Assembly (NCBI RefSeq): GCF_036588685.1
Contig: NW_026963314.1
Location: 303,001 to 367,000, forward strand
Length of the DNA: 64,000 nt
DNA from: Mytilus trossulus
Taxonomy: Eukaryota; Mollusca; Bivalvia; Mytilida; Mytilidae
Reading direction: 5' to 3'
Positions 1 through 12,576 of the stretch are shown here, piece by piece. The notes under the pieces are model-generated. The model worked only from the letters and a program-made list of their open reading frames with translations, did not search any database and was not told where the DNA came from. The translations under genes and the position numbers were made by a program. Every line of letters starts with the position of its first letter. Within the stretch, counting starts at the first letter, position 1.

Positions 1-2229
1 AATTCATTCATTAATTTGAACTGTTGGAGCTTACACTTAGTAAAAAACGATCGTGCTTACAATTGATAAATTATATGTCAATTTTTTTTAACTGAAATGT
101 TTCAAGTTTCCAAACTAAATTTCCCCTTGGACAGTCATTTATATATATTCTTTTCAAAATATCTATGCTAATTTTACTTTGAGACGGCCATGTAAACCAG
201 TAGTGAAATATATCATGTCATAGAACATTCATGCACAATTTCGAAGAGTTGCGTGAACATTTCGCGAATTGCTTGAGTTTAATGTTTTAAGCTTGTTACA
301 TGGGACAACGCCAAGTGAACGTTTTTTTTTGATAATCTGTGTCTTCCGAAGCCTATGAATATTATATTTTTTTCCTTCTCTTTCATAATGTAAAAATTTA
401 AGAAACAATCTTTACTTTCATATAAAATTTGAAATAATAATTTCAGCATTTCTAAGAAAATTTCCTTGTCAAATATTTACTTGGCGCTATTTTTCGTGGT
501 AGTAGCAATATCTAACTTTGCGTCACGAGCGTACTGTTTTAACCGTGTTCATTTGGTCACCCGTCCCTCACGTAATCGATATATAGGATGTAGCTTAGAG
601 TTTATACAACTTATTTCGAAATGCTACAATTTCTTTATGTCAACTTTAAAAAAAAATATTTACCAAAAGTGGGCATATTCAGTCAAGACTTTTCTGAAAT
701 GACAGGTTCACTTTTGGTAAAAAATGGCCTAACATATCAACTTTATCATAAAACACCAAAATGTTCACAAATTGATTCGTAAATGAATCTATTTCAAAAG
801 TCCTAATGCTCAATAAATCAATTCTTTTTATAAAAGTACATCATACGGTAAATACTCTCCAAATTAGGCCCAATTTGGACATTTTGTCAAATTGTGATGA
901 TTTTGGGCAATTTTCAGACCTAAAAGCTTGATGAAAAATTTGGCCGCCACCTACAATCCAAAATGTTTTGTAAACAAAAGATTCCAAATGTTATATATAA
1001 TTCATCAATATAAAAAAAAAATTGGATCGTGGATGTAGGCCAATGTTAATTATGCCAAAAACAATCATTAAAATTTTGGACAAAATTGACCAAAATTGAC
1101 CTAGAATACAAATAATGTATATTTGAGGGGTCGATCATAGCTTAAATATTTTTTTAAAGAAAGTGCCAAAAAAAGCATATTTAAGTCTTAACAGTATCAT
1201 CACAAGTATTTCTATTTGAAATTTGTAATTGTTTGGCCCGATTTAAAAAACATTAAAAATTTAGGGCCAATTTAAACCCTTCGTGTACCCTTCTCCTTTG
1301 GTATTTTGAAAATATATAAAGGCACACAGAGCACATAGTCCGACTTCCTCCTTCTACAGTGTACAATTTCAAGGTGAAACTTTTATAATGTACCGAGTGT
1401 TTTACTTTTAGAGGATGCATGTATGTTCTCAGATTTTTTCACTGTATCCTATTTCACGAATGTCAGAATGTTGAACTTACATTTAATACAGTTTGCAAGG
1501 TTTGTCTGCAACTATGCGCACTACCCAAACGTTAACATCATACAGAGAATATATTATATTAAAACATGTATTATTTATCTTTCACTTTTACAACTGACGG
1601 AATGTTTTTATTATTAACCTTTTTTGATGGCTTTATTAGAATTAAATGCGTCTTTTAGACACAACAATTTCAAATTGTATTGTATCGTCCTGAACATGCC
1701 TGAACTATTTGCCACTAGACATTTGCAACCTCAAATCAATCATTTCAAATTGTACATGAAAATCCCTGTTCACTCAATAACATTTTGTAAGCTTAATGTG
1801 CACCCTGTTAGTTGGAAATAAAACTAAATCAGAAGAATTAATAGGAAATTTACAAAACCAGACAGGGGAAATGGAAACAAAATAACAAACACCGTTCAGA
1901 TCCCGTTACATATTTTTTCAATACCTCTCAGGAAAAAACACGTTACTCTATATTAAGTAATGTCATCCTTTTTCTGCCAAATTATATGCATATCAGTTAG
2001 CTTTGAAGCAATTTATCTAAAACAAACAATGATGGTTACATGTGTCTCTTGACATGCACGGGCACACAATAAAATCCAGGAAATTGTTAGTTTTTAGTGT
2101 TTCTCCATATATATAAGAGATCAGAATGAATTAGTGATGAGGTTCGGCAGAACATTTTTTTCGTTTCTTTGCCATTTTGGGAAATTTTCTGCGACTGTCA
2201 TACACTGAGTGAAAGGTTTGGCTCGCCAA
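1..2229. other. AT-rich non-coding stretch
   Basis: No open frame here resembles a known protein; the short ORFs are chance openings in AT-rich DNA. I see no tandem array, no inverted termini and no RNA gene. It may be intergenic or intronic. Confidence 0.6.
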
Positions 2230-2390
2230 AAAACAGGTCCAATCCACCATTTTCTACATAAGAAATTCGGAATATAACAGTTGTTATTCATTTGTTTGAT
2301 TTTGCAGTTAGATTAAGGACTTTCCGTTTTTATATTTCCTCGGAGTCGTTTGTTTGTTTGTTATTTTACTTTTTGTTAGCACTTTCTTGA
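2230..2390. repeat. Dispersed repeat, family D4
   Basis: This block recurs at about 57115-57300: both share a 'tccaccattttctaca' core, then 'ggaatat(a)acagtt', then 'tggactttccg/aggactttccg' and a T-rich end. The two copies are in the same orientation and moderately diverged. No protein is encoded. Type unknown. Confidence 0.6.
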
Positions 2391-2462
2391 AACTTTTGAT
2401 TAACTCATTTATTAAACAATTGTTTTCTTGCTAAATTTTAATAATTTTAATATACATTTTTG

Positions 2463-2600
2463 TCTCCTTAATATCCCCTTTTCTCCTTTTTCCTGCCCTT
2501 CTCTCCTTTCTCTCGCCCTTCTCTCCTTTCTTCCGCCCCCTCTCTCCCTTCTCCTACCCCCTCTCACCCATGCTCCCAATACCCTGTCCAGGCCCTCCTC
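2463..2600. repeat. Pyrimidine-rich low-complexity tract
   Basis: About 140 bases are almost entirely C and T, built from variants of 'cttctctcctttc'. The small open frame across it is compositional and not a gene. Confidence 0.8.
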
Positions 2601-2831
2601 TATAATTTTATTCTTTTAACATGCTGTGCATTTCCCTTTAATTTCTAACTATTAAATACATTAAAAACAAATTCAGAAGTATTGTTTGCAATTATCTTCC
2701 CTAAATTTCAGGAAATAACGAAATAACGAAATGCGTAGCTAATACGAAAGTCAATATTTGGCTACGCGTACCCCTATACCCCCGCATGCAGGTACGCGGA
2801 AACACTGCCCTCACCAAAAAAAAATTAAATA

Positions 2832-3286
2832 GGTGTCAGACCATTACTCCCTCCAATTTAAAAAAGTAGCCCTACTCTGACACAAAATAGTGCTTTTGAT
2901 GTCCTTGTTTACTTAAACTAACCAACAAATTTGCAGAAATGAAACTTTTGTGAAACAGAAATATATAGATCATTTTGAGCCAACATTTACTTGTCTATGA
3001 GTTTGCATTAGAAATTGAGGATTAATGCGCTCCATAGTATACTAATTTTAGATTTCCAGAAGACCAGTTTTTTTTTTTGGAGTACCTCTGTTTGAAGGTC
3101 AGTTATTTTGTTAGAAGGCTAATTAAAGGTATGGTGAAAATTTGCATGTAGAAAGCTGATACATGTACAATCAAGGATATACCTGGTTTCTATGAAGTTT
3201 AACTTAAGGTAAAATATTTAGAAAGCTGTGAAAATTGCAAAATTTGGTTAAACAGATAGGGATTTTTAATTGGTGGTCTGACACCT
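2832..3286. mobile_element. Candidate MITE, 455 bp
   Basis: The ends are inverted copies of GGTGTCAGACCA (2832-2843 and 3275-3286), followed inwards on each side by a CAATT(T/A)AAAA block. No coding capacity. I could not find an unambiguous target duplication, so the superfamily is open. Confidence 0.5.
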
Positions 3287-4098
3287 TTTTTTCTTACTTC
3301 CGGTCGAATGTAAACACAAAACATGTGGTACTTCTACAGAGATTGATCGCCAGTATTTTCAAGCATATCTTTTGACACGTTTAAAATATATAGTTTTTAC
3401 GTAAAGGTATGTTTTCCTAATAATCAACAGAAGGATAAAGAACTACCCCATATATGTGAAACATTAAGAACAACGGTATGGTGTGTGAAAATAATAAATG
3501 TTACATGTTACAGGTATACTGCCGTCAAAGAAAACGGTAGTACGATTTCACGAATGGTAAAATATTCTTTTTAACTCAATAAAGTTCTCTAACATTTATA
3601 AGCAAATCAAAATTCGTTTAACGAATTTAAAAACCAATTTTTATTGCATATTTTGATCTAAAATTGATACAAATCACAAAGAGAAAGTACTATTGAGACA
3701 AAGAGGAATAACTCTATTTAAAAACTAACTTTTTAATTTTATTTAGATACAGATTAAATAATCATGCATTACACTCAAATTCTTCAGCTGTCAGTGGTGA
3801 TTATTTAAAAAAATTGAGAAGGAAATGGGGAATGTGTAAATGAGACAACAATCTAACCATAGAGCAGACAACAGCCGAATTCAGGGCGACATATACAACA
3901 CAATGTTTCACATAACTGCATAAAGGAAACATCTCAATTTCAATTATTATTCAATATTGTTAGATATATAAACATGTACAGATGGCATATGGATGCAGCA
4001 TGCAAATGAAGTCACTGTAGAAGACCAAAAAAATCCCCCTTAAAATTTCTTTAATTTGTGTTTATATTACATGTATAACATGTATAATTAATGATTAC
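3287..4098. other. Non-coding stretch with a dispersed repeat fragment
   Basis: About 3810-3900 carries a fragment of a repeat (family D5) seen again at about 18870-18960 and, reversed, at about 60770-60900; the shared core is 'ggaaatggg(g/a)aatgtgt' with 'agagcaga' downstream. Nothing else is recognised. Confidence 0.5.
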
Positions 4099-4882
4099 CA
4101 GTCAGGGAACTTACTGAAATAAGTGATTTTTAAATCACTTATTTGAGTAGCAAATTTGAAGTTTTGTCACAAACTGTGATTTTGTAGTTTTACCAAAATG
4201 TTAAACACATAGGTTTAAATAATATCTTTTCATTAATAAAATTAAAAAAAAAAATAAACTTTTTGCTTCTTTTATGTAGCAAGGTTTATGCCTTTGAATT
4301 GATGTTATCATTTATCTGCAAATTCTATTTTAGTTGAAAAAATGCTATAATAATGGCTTTACATTGTACATAAAGGAATGATACTTTCTTAACAGATTTT
4401 TTCCAGCAGTGGGAGTATTTTTCCTGAAAAGTACAAGGTTTCATCTTTCAAATTATGTGATAAAATTCTACTGTTCCCGATAAAAATTTCACTGTTTGGG
4501 TGTGTTGAAATTAGTGGGAGTTATTAAAATAATGATACTTAAATAAGTGATTTTTGGGAAGGAAATTGAGGTATGATACTTAAACTAGTGATTTTAATGT
4601 CAATATCCTAGATTCAGTACAAGGTCATCACCTAAAATGACCTGGTCATCCTAGACAACACAGATGTTGGTTCTGATAATTTTAGAAACATAATTATAGT
4701 CCCTGGATCATTCTATATTTAAAGCTATACTTAAATTAAATCACTTCTTCTAGTGATTAATTTGTACTACATAAATAGGTGATTATTAAAGAAAGACAAC
4801 TCTTTCTTCCAACCTTTCTGGAAATAATGTTACTTAATTCAGTGATTTAGAAATTCACTCATTTAAGTAAGTCCCCTGACTG
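4099..4882. mobile_element. Non-autonomous DNA transposon (MITE), 784 bp
   Basis: The terminal inverted repeats begin CAGTCAGGG and extend imperfectly for about 45 bp on each side. The 5-bp direct repeat ATTAC lies immediately outside both ends (4094-4098 and 4883-4887). The interior has many copies, in both orientations, of a motif close to AAGTGATTT; 4117-4142 is itself a near-perfect palindrome of it. Such subterminal repeats usually bind transposase. No ORF. The superfamily is not resolved: the target duplication is shorter than the 8 bp of hAT. Confidence 0.8.
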
Positions 4883-4989
4883 ATTACAAAATGTATCATC
4901 CTAATTCTGGAAGGACTGTATGTTTTTACAGATTCAAGTAACACCAATGATTATTTTTCAGCTGATATTCTATAATAACGTATAGGTAG

Positions 4990-5175
4990 CTGATTCAAAG
5001 ATGAAAATTGTGAACTCTCACAATGAATGGGATCCTTTAGAAGAAAGCATAATGGGAGTACCAGATTTTTGGTAAACTCTCACAATGAATGGGATACTTT
5101 AGAAGAAATCATATTGGGAGTACCAGATTTTTGGTGTACACCTCAACAAGAACCAGGATATCTACCTACTAGCAG
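4990..5175 (+). pseudogene. AGAT-like relic, exon 1
   Basis: The exon reads ...NSHNEWDPLEE then a GVPDFW block, as at the start of the amidinotransferase domain. A 62-bp segment (5013-5074) is repeated directly at 5075-5136. Because 62 is not a multiple of three, the first copy runs into TAA and only the second copy continues in frame to the GTATGG donor at 5176 (phase 2). Confidence 0.8.
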
Positions 5176-5258
5176 GTATGGAAACATATGTGATAATCAT
5201 GTATAATAATATACTATACTATAAATCAATGTAAATAATAAGTTTTAAATGTTTATAA

Positions 5259-5870
5259 AAAAAGAAGATGTGGTATGATTGCCAATGAGACAACTATCCA
5301 CAAAAGACCAAAATGACACAAACATTAACAACAATAGGTCACCGTATGGCCTTCAACAATGAACAAAGCACATACTGCATAGTCAGCTATAAAAGGCCCC
5401 GATAAGACAATGTAAAACAATTCAAACGAGAAAACTAACGGCCTTATTTATGTAAAGAAATGAACGAAAAACAAATATGTAACACATAAACAAACGACAA
5501 CCACTGAATTACAGGCTCCTGACTTGGGACAGGCACATACATAAATAATGTGGCGGGGTTAAACATGTTATCGGATCCCAACCTTCCCCTAACCTGGGAC
5601 AGTGGTATAACAGTACAACATAAGAACGAACTATAAAAATCAGTTGAAAAGGCTTATCTCATCAGATGGACAAAAAATACAAGTGGACGTGGCCGGGTAC
5701 TTATGCATCCCGACACAAAAAGACACAACGAACAGATCTGAGAGTACTCACAGTTATCTGACAGCTAGGTCAAAGCCACTAACAACTAATAAAAAAGTCA
5801 TGCATCTAAGACTAAACCATAACAAAAAAAACACCATTAGGCCATAACCAAAAAAAAAAAGGTTTGTTTG
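5259..5870 (+). repeat. Dispersed repeat D1, near-complete copy
   Basis: The sequence starts AAGAAGATGTGGTATGATTG and runs about 600 bp to 'gcatctaagactaaaccata'. At least fifteen fragments of the family lie in this window in both orientations. No functional protein is encoded. It sits in the first intron of the amidinotransferase relic. Its class (SINE or non-autonomous transposon) is not clear from the sequence. Confidence 0.8.
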
Positions 5871-8026
5871 TCTATTAAGGATGTATTCTTCTGACATTTC
5901 AGTCTCATTCAGTCTCATTGAAATATCGTTAGGAATTATTTCCAAAACATATGATACAAGTGGAAAATAGCAATGAATTTGATTATTATCATAGTGAAAC
6001 TTAACTCTGTGAAAGAATTTTGTATTTCCAATAAGTAGTTTTTGAGTAATGAATTTTTCAAATTTTACGACCAAACAAGTCAGTCTTTTAGCTGAAATTC
6101 TGAGAAAAATGGGTGAGGGGTACAAAAAAAGATTTTTACCAGAAACATAAACATCCCATATAACTTTTTCTTTTCAAATTTCTAAGATATGCATTTTTTT
6201 CAATCATTTATAACAAGGAAGTTAAAATAATGTGCATTTTCTTCTTTAAACAGAGAAAAATCACAAATTAACAAAATTGACAACATGGTAAATTTGACAA
6301 GAAAAAGTAGCAAAATATGATAAAACTTTCTTAAATTAACACCTATCTATAGTTTTTTTTTTAGATGAATTTATTCAGATTGGTCCACTTCACCTTTATT
6401 GAGAGTATGAAAAAAAGTTTCATTTTGGAACTGTGATTTTTTTCACGATAATAGCCCAAAAAATGGGTAAAAATCGATAAAAAATGGGAAAATCATCAAA
6501 ATTTGATACTTTCAAAGGGCCGCAGCATAAAAAGAAGCGCACCACCATATGATATTTTTCTTCACCATTTATGTTTTTACAGTCATATAAACCCAAAAAT
6601 CAGGTTTGGAAAAAAGGTTTAATTCTAGAAATGTTTGGCTCCTCAGAGGTGTACATCCTCAACCCTACCTATCCAGAAAAAAACTGCCTACTCAAAATCT
6701 TTTATTGTCCTGCTGTTATTTTTTGTATTAAGACAGGCATGAAGACTTACATAGACATCTAACTTTATAGCTTGTTGTTAGGTTTGAGCCAAGGCTACTT
6801 GTTGAAGGCCGTACATTGACCTATAATGATTAACTTTCATAAATTGTTATTTGGAAGGAAAGTTGTCTCATTGGCACTCAAACCACATATATATCTATCT
6901 AACACTTCAATTTCGCTTTGAAAGAAAGAAAATTAAAAAAAAATGCCTATCTTTCTACCCAATGTCTCAATGTATGGGTAGGGTTTGGGCAATCCAAAGT
7001 ATTTTAAAGTATATAATTTATATGCATAGTTGTTAATATCTGTATCATTTTGGTCTCTTGTGGACAGTTGTCTCATTGGCTATCATACCACATCTTCCTT
7101 TTCATATATCTTATGTAAATTTTGAAAAAAACAGTTATTTTAAATATTCTTTAACATTAGTTATCTGTCATTTGAACAAAAAGGATTGTTTTTAATTGAG
7201 ACATATATCATGTATATGTAACTCTTTTAAAAAGTTTTAATAAAATTAAGAATGGTTACCATGGTCACAAGGATTCTTTCAAAGAGACAACACCCAACAA
7301 AACAGCAGCAATAAATATATAATTGAACAATAAAAAGAAGAAGAAAAAACATACACGACAAGTCAGTAACGACATCAAAATATTGATTTAGGATAAAAAT
7401 ACTTAAAACAAATAGTTAAGGGGTGGGGGTAAAAATTGCTGCAAGTTTTGTTTATCCAAAATCGATTTTACATATATGCATATTGGTCAATCTATTTTTC
7501 GCAAATTAAGTTAAGAGAGGGGAGAGGGGGGTCAGTGAAAAAACTATGTGAATTAAGTTTTTTTATCCTACATTGAACTTTTGATGTTGCCCCTTACAAA
7601 GGCTAGAGGTTCCTGACTTTAGACAGGTACATGAATGCAGTGGGAATAAACAAGTATTGTGAGATCTCAAGCCTACCCAATGTGATATAAACAAAAACAC
7701 AGCATTACACACAGTAAACATAGTTTACCGGAGAGCCATATTTTTTATTACAAAATTAATTGTCATCCCAAGAATGTGATTCCCTATATAATCAATCAAG
7801 TTGTTCCCACGGAAGGGTGAGGGGGCCCTATCCTCTTACCACTGACTATAACAAAAGTATCTACTAATGGAGAGAAGCAATTCCGTCACACATATTTGTC
7901 TAAAAGTATATATAAATGTTCTGCAATATAAAAGTAATTAACCTTGATTATTGCAGTAGGATTAAATTAAATATAGGATCGAAAGTGGATCTTAATTATT
8001 AAATATCATTTGAAATATTTTCCAAG
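5871..8026. other. Intron of the relic with repeat fragments
   Basis: AT-rich intronic DNA. Reverse-oriented D1 fragments lie at about 6785-6888 and 7029-7107 ('gttgtctcattggc...accacat'). Purine-rich tracts occur near 7420 and 7510. No exon is recognised. Confidence 0.5.
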
Positions 8027-8290
8027 AACAGGAAACCAGAGTGATGAATACATACACAAAGCAGCTCTCCAGAGTGACAACTTAGAGAGGGTACTTAGAT
8101 TCCAGCGGAATGTCACAGTTAGGAGACCTGATAAAATTGATTTTACACAACCCGTGAGGACACCGTTTTTTTCAATTGAGCATCAACACGGAGCTTCCTG
8201 TCCACGTGACACCCTGCTGGTAATCGGGAATGAAACTATTGAGTCCACTATGAGCAGTTGAGCTCGATATTTTGAGTCTATGGCATACAG
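8027..8290 (+). pseudogene. AGAT-like relic, exon 2
   Basis: It encodes a segment with NVTVRRPDKIDF and CPRDTLLVIGNE, typical of amidinotransferases. The frame stays open to TGA at 8259-8261, where relatives have Arg, so CGA to TGA (CpG decay) is likely. Beyond the stop the same frame still reads like the family (ARYFE, AYR) up to a GTAGAT donor, showing the stop is a later lesion. Confidence 0.8.
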
Positions 8291-8726
8291 GTAGATAATA
8301 GATTGATAAATTTTGTTTTAACCACGTGTACAACCAAAACAAAACCCCCAAAAATATGCCTAAAATCAGAAGGGGAGAGTTAAAGATACAGTGTTATTCT
8401 ATTTGGAATATTTTCAATTAAAAAAAAAGATTTCCATTACCCAGATGATCCATAAGATTCTTACGTTTGTAGCTCATTATAAAAGGGGTTTATATGATAA
8501 ACAACAGCAGTCCTACACGGGCATGATTAAGGAGGCAGATAAATACAAACAATGTATACACATTAGAGGGTTTGTTTTTAAAGTTTGTTCTGGAGAAAAA
8601 AAGAAAGGAATTAAAATGTAACTTCTTTTATTAAATTTTCTATTTTGCCATAATCTTTATGTATAAAATTGGTATTTTACATTTTTTTGCTCAATACTGT
8701 AAAAATTAAAAAAAATAATCTTGCAG
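8291..8726. other. Intron of the relic
   Basis: Phase-2 intron between exons 2 and 3, closing with TTGCAG. The small open frame inside has no recognisable similarity. Confidence 0.55.
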
Positions 8727-8898
8727 GACAATACTGAATGATTATTTTGAGAAGGATGAAGATATGTTATGGTCGATGGCTCCCAAGCCTACTATGTCAG
8801 AAAACATGTATAATTCAGACTTTCCTTTCGACACAAATTGTCAGTAACGTAAAGACTGGATACAAAATTATAAATATGTAATCAATGAAGTAGAACCG
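8727..8898 (+). pseudogene. AGAT-like relic, exon 3
   Basis: It reads ILNDYFEK, then MAPKPTM, then YNSDFPF, as in AGAT. TAA at 8845-8847 is in frame. The remainder (to EVEP) runs to a consensus GTAAGT donor at 8899. Confidence 0.8.
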
Positions 8899-9668
8899 GT
8901 AAGTATTTATAAATAAATAAAAAAATGACACAAACTTGTGTGGATGCCAGTTTTTATGCATTGAGAACAAAAATGTGATTTTTGTGGATATTTTATTTTA
9001 TGCCGTTAACTATTTGTCACTGTACAGCCTTCAACAATTAGCAAAATTCATACCAGATTTTTAGTAATAAAAGGCCTTGCATGAGTAATTGTGAAACAAT
9101 TTAAACAACAAAACTAACTGCCTGAATGATGCTAAAACATTAAAAAAAGCAAATATAGCAGAGAAAAAAACACAGAAATACTGGCAACTGACTTGGTACA
9201 GGTTGACAATAGTTGAAGACCAATATGGCGATTGGTATTTATATAAATGTGTCGTGGGCCTCAAACCTTTTGTTGTCTGGGAGACTATAAGGTTGAATCA
9301 CGGTTTTAATACATCGATCAATTTTATTCTACTGCATTAAACAAAACCACATTGATGGCAGACGACACTAACTGTTACCTGCCTACACGCAGAGGAAATT
9401 ATGTTCTACTTTTCCGGCAGCGAGGTATACAACACATGTGTGACAGGATTGTTTCTCTTAGTACGGGTAGTAGATACTAATCCAGCCGTAAGCTTCTAAG
9501 CTTTATCAGTTAGAGCGCTGACTTTTTTACACAGAGGTAACATGTTAGAATCCTAGAGTACTTTTACTATTTGTAGTTAAAAGCATGCTCTCCAGATACA
9601 CCTGTGAAGGAAAAACTAGACATATTTTATTTTTATATTGTAAAATAATTTTTTTTAAATTTTACTTG
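8899..9668. other. Intron of the relic, with a degenerate D1 copy
   Basis: About 9005-9290 is a strongly diverged D1 copy. About 9485-9560 has a tRNA-like box A/B arrangement ('ttagagcgctgac...gttagaatcc'), probably a decayed SINE head. No exon seen. Confidence 0.45.
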
Positions 9669-9834
9669 TGTTTTGGCGCAGCTGAAGTTTTGAGACTTGG
9701 AAAAGATCTGATTGTGCAGCAGTGCATGACAGCTAAAAGAAAAGGCATTGATTGGCTCAGACGTCACGTGAAATATCGTGGTTATCGAGTACACGAAGTT
9801 CACTTTCCTGGTGATCAGAATACAGTACATATAG
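9669..9834 (+). pseudogene. AGAT-like relic, exon 4
   Basis: The frame reads CFGAAEVLRLG, then GIDWLRRH, then QNTVHI. In the family the first motif is CFDAA, whose Asp is catalytic (Asp254 by human numbering, from memory); here it is Gly. The expected acceptor just before 9669 reads TTG instead of NAG; the only nearby AG (9680-9681) would give the wrong phase after exon 3. The His of VHI(D) is kept. Confidence 0.75.
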
Positions 9835-10765
9835 GTTGTACATATTGAAACATATTTAATATATTTTATTAAGTAAGCTGTAAATTGGTTTTCAATTTTG
9901 TCATAAAGAAAACCAATACCTCTTTATTTTTAATATGAATATTTGTCAAGATGATTGCATGGCCTTAGAGTTAGTAGTCCACCATTTTATATTTAACAAA
10001 TTGACTTTCTCTGACCAAACAAATGAATAAGGAGTTATTGCCCTTTATTTACATGTTCGTGCTTTTGGCTATAATCATGAGAAAACAATAATAAATAAAA
10101 ATGTAATTTTTGGAAAATACAGTGTTGTCCTATAATTGCAATGATTACTCGTTTTTAGTACGTGTTAATCACATTGTTGATGCTATTTCTTCATACACAG
10201 AACAAATGTTGCAGTCATTTCTTATAATTTAATTCTTAATTTCATTTTAAACTGGGGTTAATTATTAAAAAAACATTTATGACGTCACGGTCACATGAAA
10301 AAATTATGTCTATGACCTGATAAACAAAACAATGTCAGCTAATCAGGAGACACATTACATCCAAAATTAAATTATTGAATAATGTAGTTGACAAATAGGA
10401 CTTAAGAAATTATTATAAATAATTATCTCCTTATAGAAGTAATTAAGGTACCAATTGATGTATTTACGACTACTGTCATAATAATTATTGTAATGTATAT
10501 AAAGTAACAGTTGCGTGTGAGAGGTTACCCTAGCTAGTGTGAGAGGTTACAGGGTAAAATCTCAATTGATGATTATTAGACTATCAGATAAATTTTATAG
10601 TAAACAAAAAATTATGACAGATGATGGGGCCCTTTGTATGATTTTATTGAACTTGTCCTAAATAAAATATGTTAAGTCTTATTAAATATTTCTTAGGTGA
10701 TTCAGGGTACACATCATTAAAGGCTATAAGTTTGTTATTTTATTCTAATTTTCAAAATTGAATAG
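9835..10765. other. Intron of the relic
   Basis: Phase-1 intron joining VHI(G) to (AT) of the conserved Asp codon. It contains only AT-rich sequence and a short direct repeat GTGTGAGAGGTTAC at about 10515 and 10539. Confidence 0.55.
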
Positions 10766-10887
10766 ATGCATCACTGGTCCCATTAGTACCAACTACCAAT
10801 GAAAGGAAAGGTATCCTCGTCAACCCTCCAGATCGACCAATCACAAAGGAAGATAAAGACAGAATATTCACAGGTTCATCTTGGGAA
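10766..10887 (+). pseudogene. AGAT-like relic, exon 5
   Basis: It reads DASLVPLVP, then GILVNPPDRP, then GSSWE, matching the segment after the catalytic His. The frame is open with a good GTGAGT donor at 10888 (phase 0). Confidence 0.8.
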
Positions 10888-11149
10888 GTGAGTATCTATA
10901 AGTTAAATCAGTTATTATAATTTCTTATAACCTGCAACACAAGGAACTAAACAATGCTCTGAAAACCACTACCCTGATTTTTGACTTTTTGTTAGATATA
11001 AAAAAATATCTTGTTTATTTTCATATGGTGGCATTACACATTTTTCCCGATTACCACAACTTTTCTTTTCCTGATTCTAATACACAATTATACATTCTTT
11101 AGGTTTTTTTTTCAATATCTTATAAATCCTTGTTTTCATGTCACCTTTA

Positions 11150-11450
11150 TTATGCCCCATGCATGGGCATTATGTTTGTAGGTCTGTGCCTCTGTCCGTC
11201 TGTTTGTCCGTCCCTCTGTCAAGCGTCAGGTTAAAGTTGTTGGTCAAGTTGAATTTCTGAATCAACTTGAAACTTCGTACACGTGTTCCCTATGGTATGA
11301 TCTTTTTTTAATTTTAATGCCAAATTAGAGTTTATACCCTAATTTCAAGGTGCACTGAACAAAGAAAATGACAGTGCGAGTAGGGCAATTGTGTACTATG
11401 GAAACAATCTTGTTTGTTATTTTTTCAAAGGTTTTGAAAGAAAAAGGGTC
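11150..11450. repeat. Dispersed repeat with a CTGTCCGT-rich head
   Basis: The block begins 'ttatgccccatgcatgggc', passes through a (C)TGTCYGTC-rich stretch and continues 'aacttgaaacttcgtacac' and 'gcgagtagggcaattgtgta'. From memory this resembles a common bivalve repeat; there is no second copy in the window to confirm it. Confidence 0.4.
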
Positions 11451-11590
11451 TGCTTACTTTTTTTTCGAGCCTTTGACTTTTGTCGAAAAAGCGAGACATA
11501 GCTGCAATCCTACATTCCAATTTCAGCCTAGTCGGCGTCCACAAATATATGTTTAAATGGAACAGTGTCAATTAACCTTCTTTTTTCTAG

Positions 11591-11816
11591 ATAATTGATG
11601 CTCCATTTCCTAATAGCATGGTTGTACTAGAGTCCTGTCAGTCTAGTGTCTGGCTGAGTATTAATCTGTTTATCTAGATATTTTTTATCTTCTCTTTTTC
11701 TAGATATTAGATGCTCCTTTTCCTAACAGCTTGGTTGTACCAGAGTCCTGTGAGTCTAGTGCCTGGCCGAGTATTAATCTGTTTTTCTAGATATTTGTTA
11801 TCCTCTCTTTTTCTAG
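11591..11816 (+). repeat. Two partial duplicates of relic exon 6
   Basis: Copies start at 11591 and 11704, each after a TTTTCTAG acceptor, and repeat the acceptor plus about the first 90 bases of exon 6. Spacing is exactly 113 bp, as is the spacing to the full exon at 11817, so this is a threefold tandem array. Only the third copy continues into the rest of the exon. Confidence 0.85.
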
Positions 11817-11967
11817 ATATTAGATGCTCCATTTCCTAACAGCATGGTTGTACCCGAGTCCTGTGAGTCTAGTGCCTGGCTGAGTATTAATCTGTTAATG
11901 GTAGGACCAGATAGAGCAATTGTTGAAGAAACTGAAATACCTATCATCAACTTCCTTGAGTCATTAG
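11817..11967 (+). pseudogene. AGAT-like relic, exon 6
   Basis: It reads ILDAPFPNS, then AWLSINLLMVG, then IPIINFLESL, the segment near the family C-terminus. The frame is open, phase 0 at the start and phase 1 at the GTATGA donor. Confidence 0.8.
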
Positions 11968-12576
11968 GTATGATAAATCTATTTGTATATGCCTGCCATG
12001 GGAGACGGGGCCATTAAGAGTTACCCTTGACCATCCACCTTCCCATCGTTTCGTTAATCCGTCCTATTTTCTATTGTTTGAAGCCTGAGAGAGGGAATTC
12101 CTGTCCTCAGACATATTCTTCCTTTATAATTCTGTGTATTTCCTGATTAGGATATATATGCTATCTTAGATAGTGGTTCCACTTATGTTTTAGTCTGGGG
12201 GAAACTAGATTATTTATTTGTGTATCATTTCGCTTTGACTTAGCTTTCAGTTACTGCCCTTACCAAATGGTTCTAACAATTTGCACAAAAGATGATTACA
12301 TTTGAGTTAGATCTAATGTGAATGCACATAAGGTTTTTAACATGCAAATTAGGTGAGCATTTTGTGAGCAAAGAATATTTCACATATGAAACTAACCTAA
12401 TTCGCATGCTAAAAATATCACTTGCAAATGATCATATTAAAAGCTTACAAGTACATGTATTACAAAAACATGTGCATTTTATCAAGATTGTTCATATGAC
12501 TAGCTGCTCACATTGTGTATATGTGAAAAATAGTTGACCATACAGATTCGTACAGATTGTTTACTTTATATTTCAG

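Noticed and set aside
8391..8621. Small ORF in the amidinotransferase region
   Set aside because: It lies in the intron between exons 2 and 3 and has no similarity to the family.
9485..9560. tRNA gene
   Set aside because: The tRNA-like head has a broken B box (GTTAGAATCC) and no stems; a decayed SINE is more likely.
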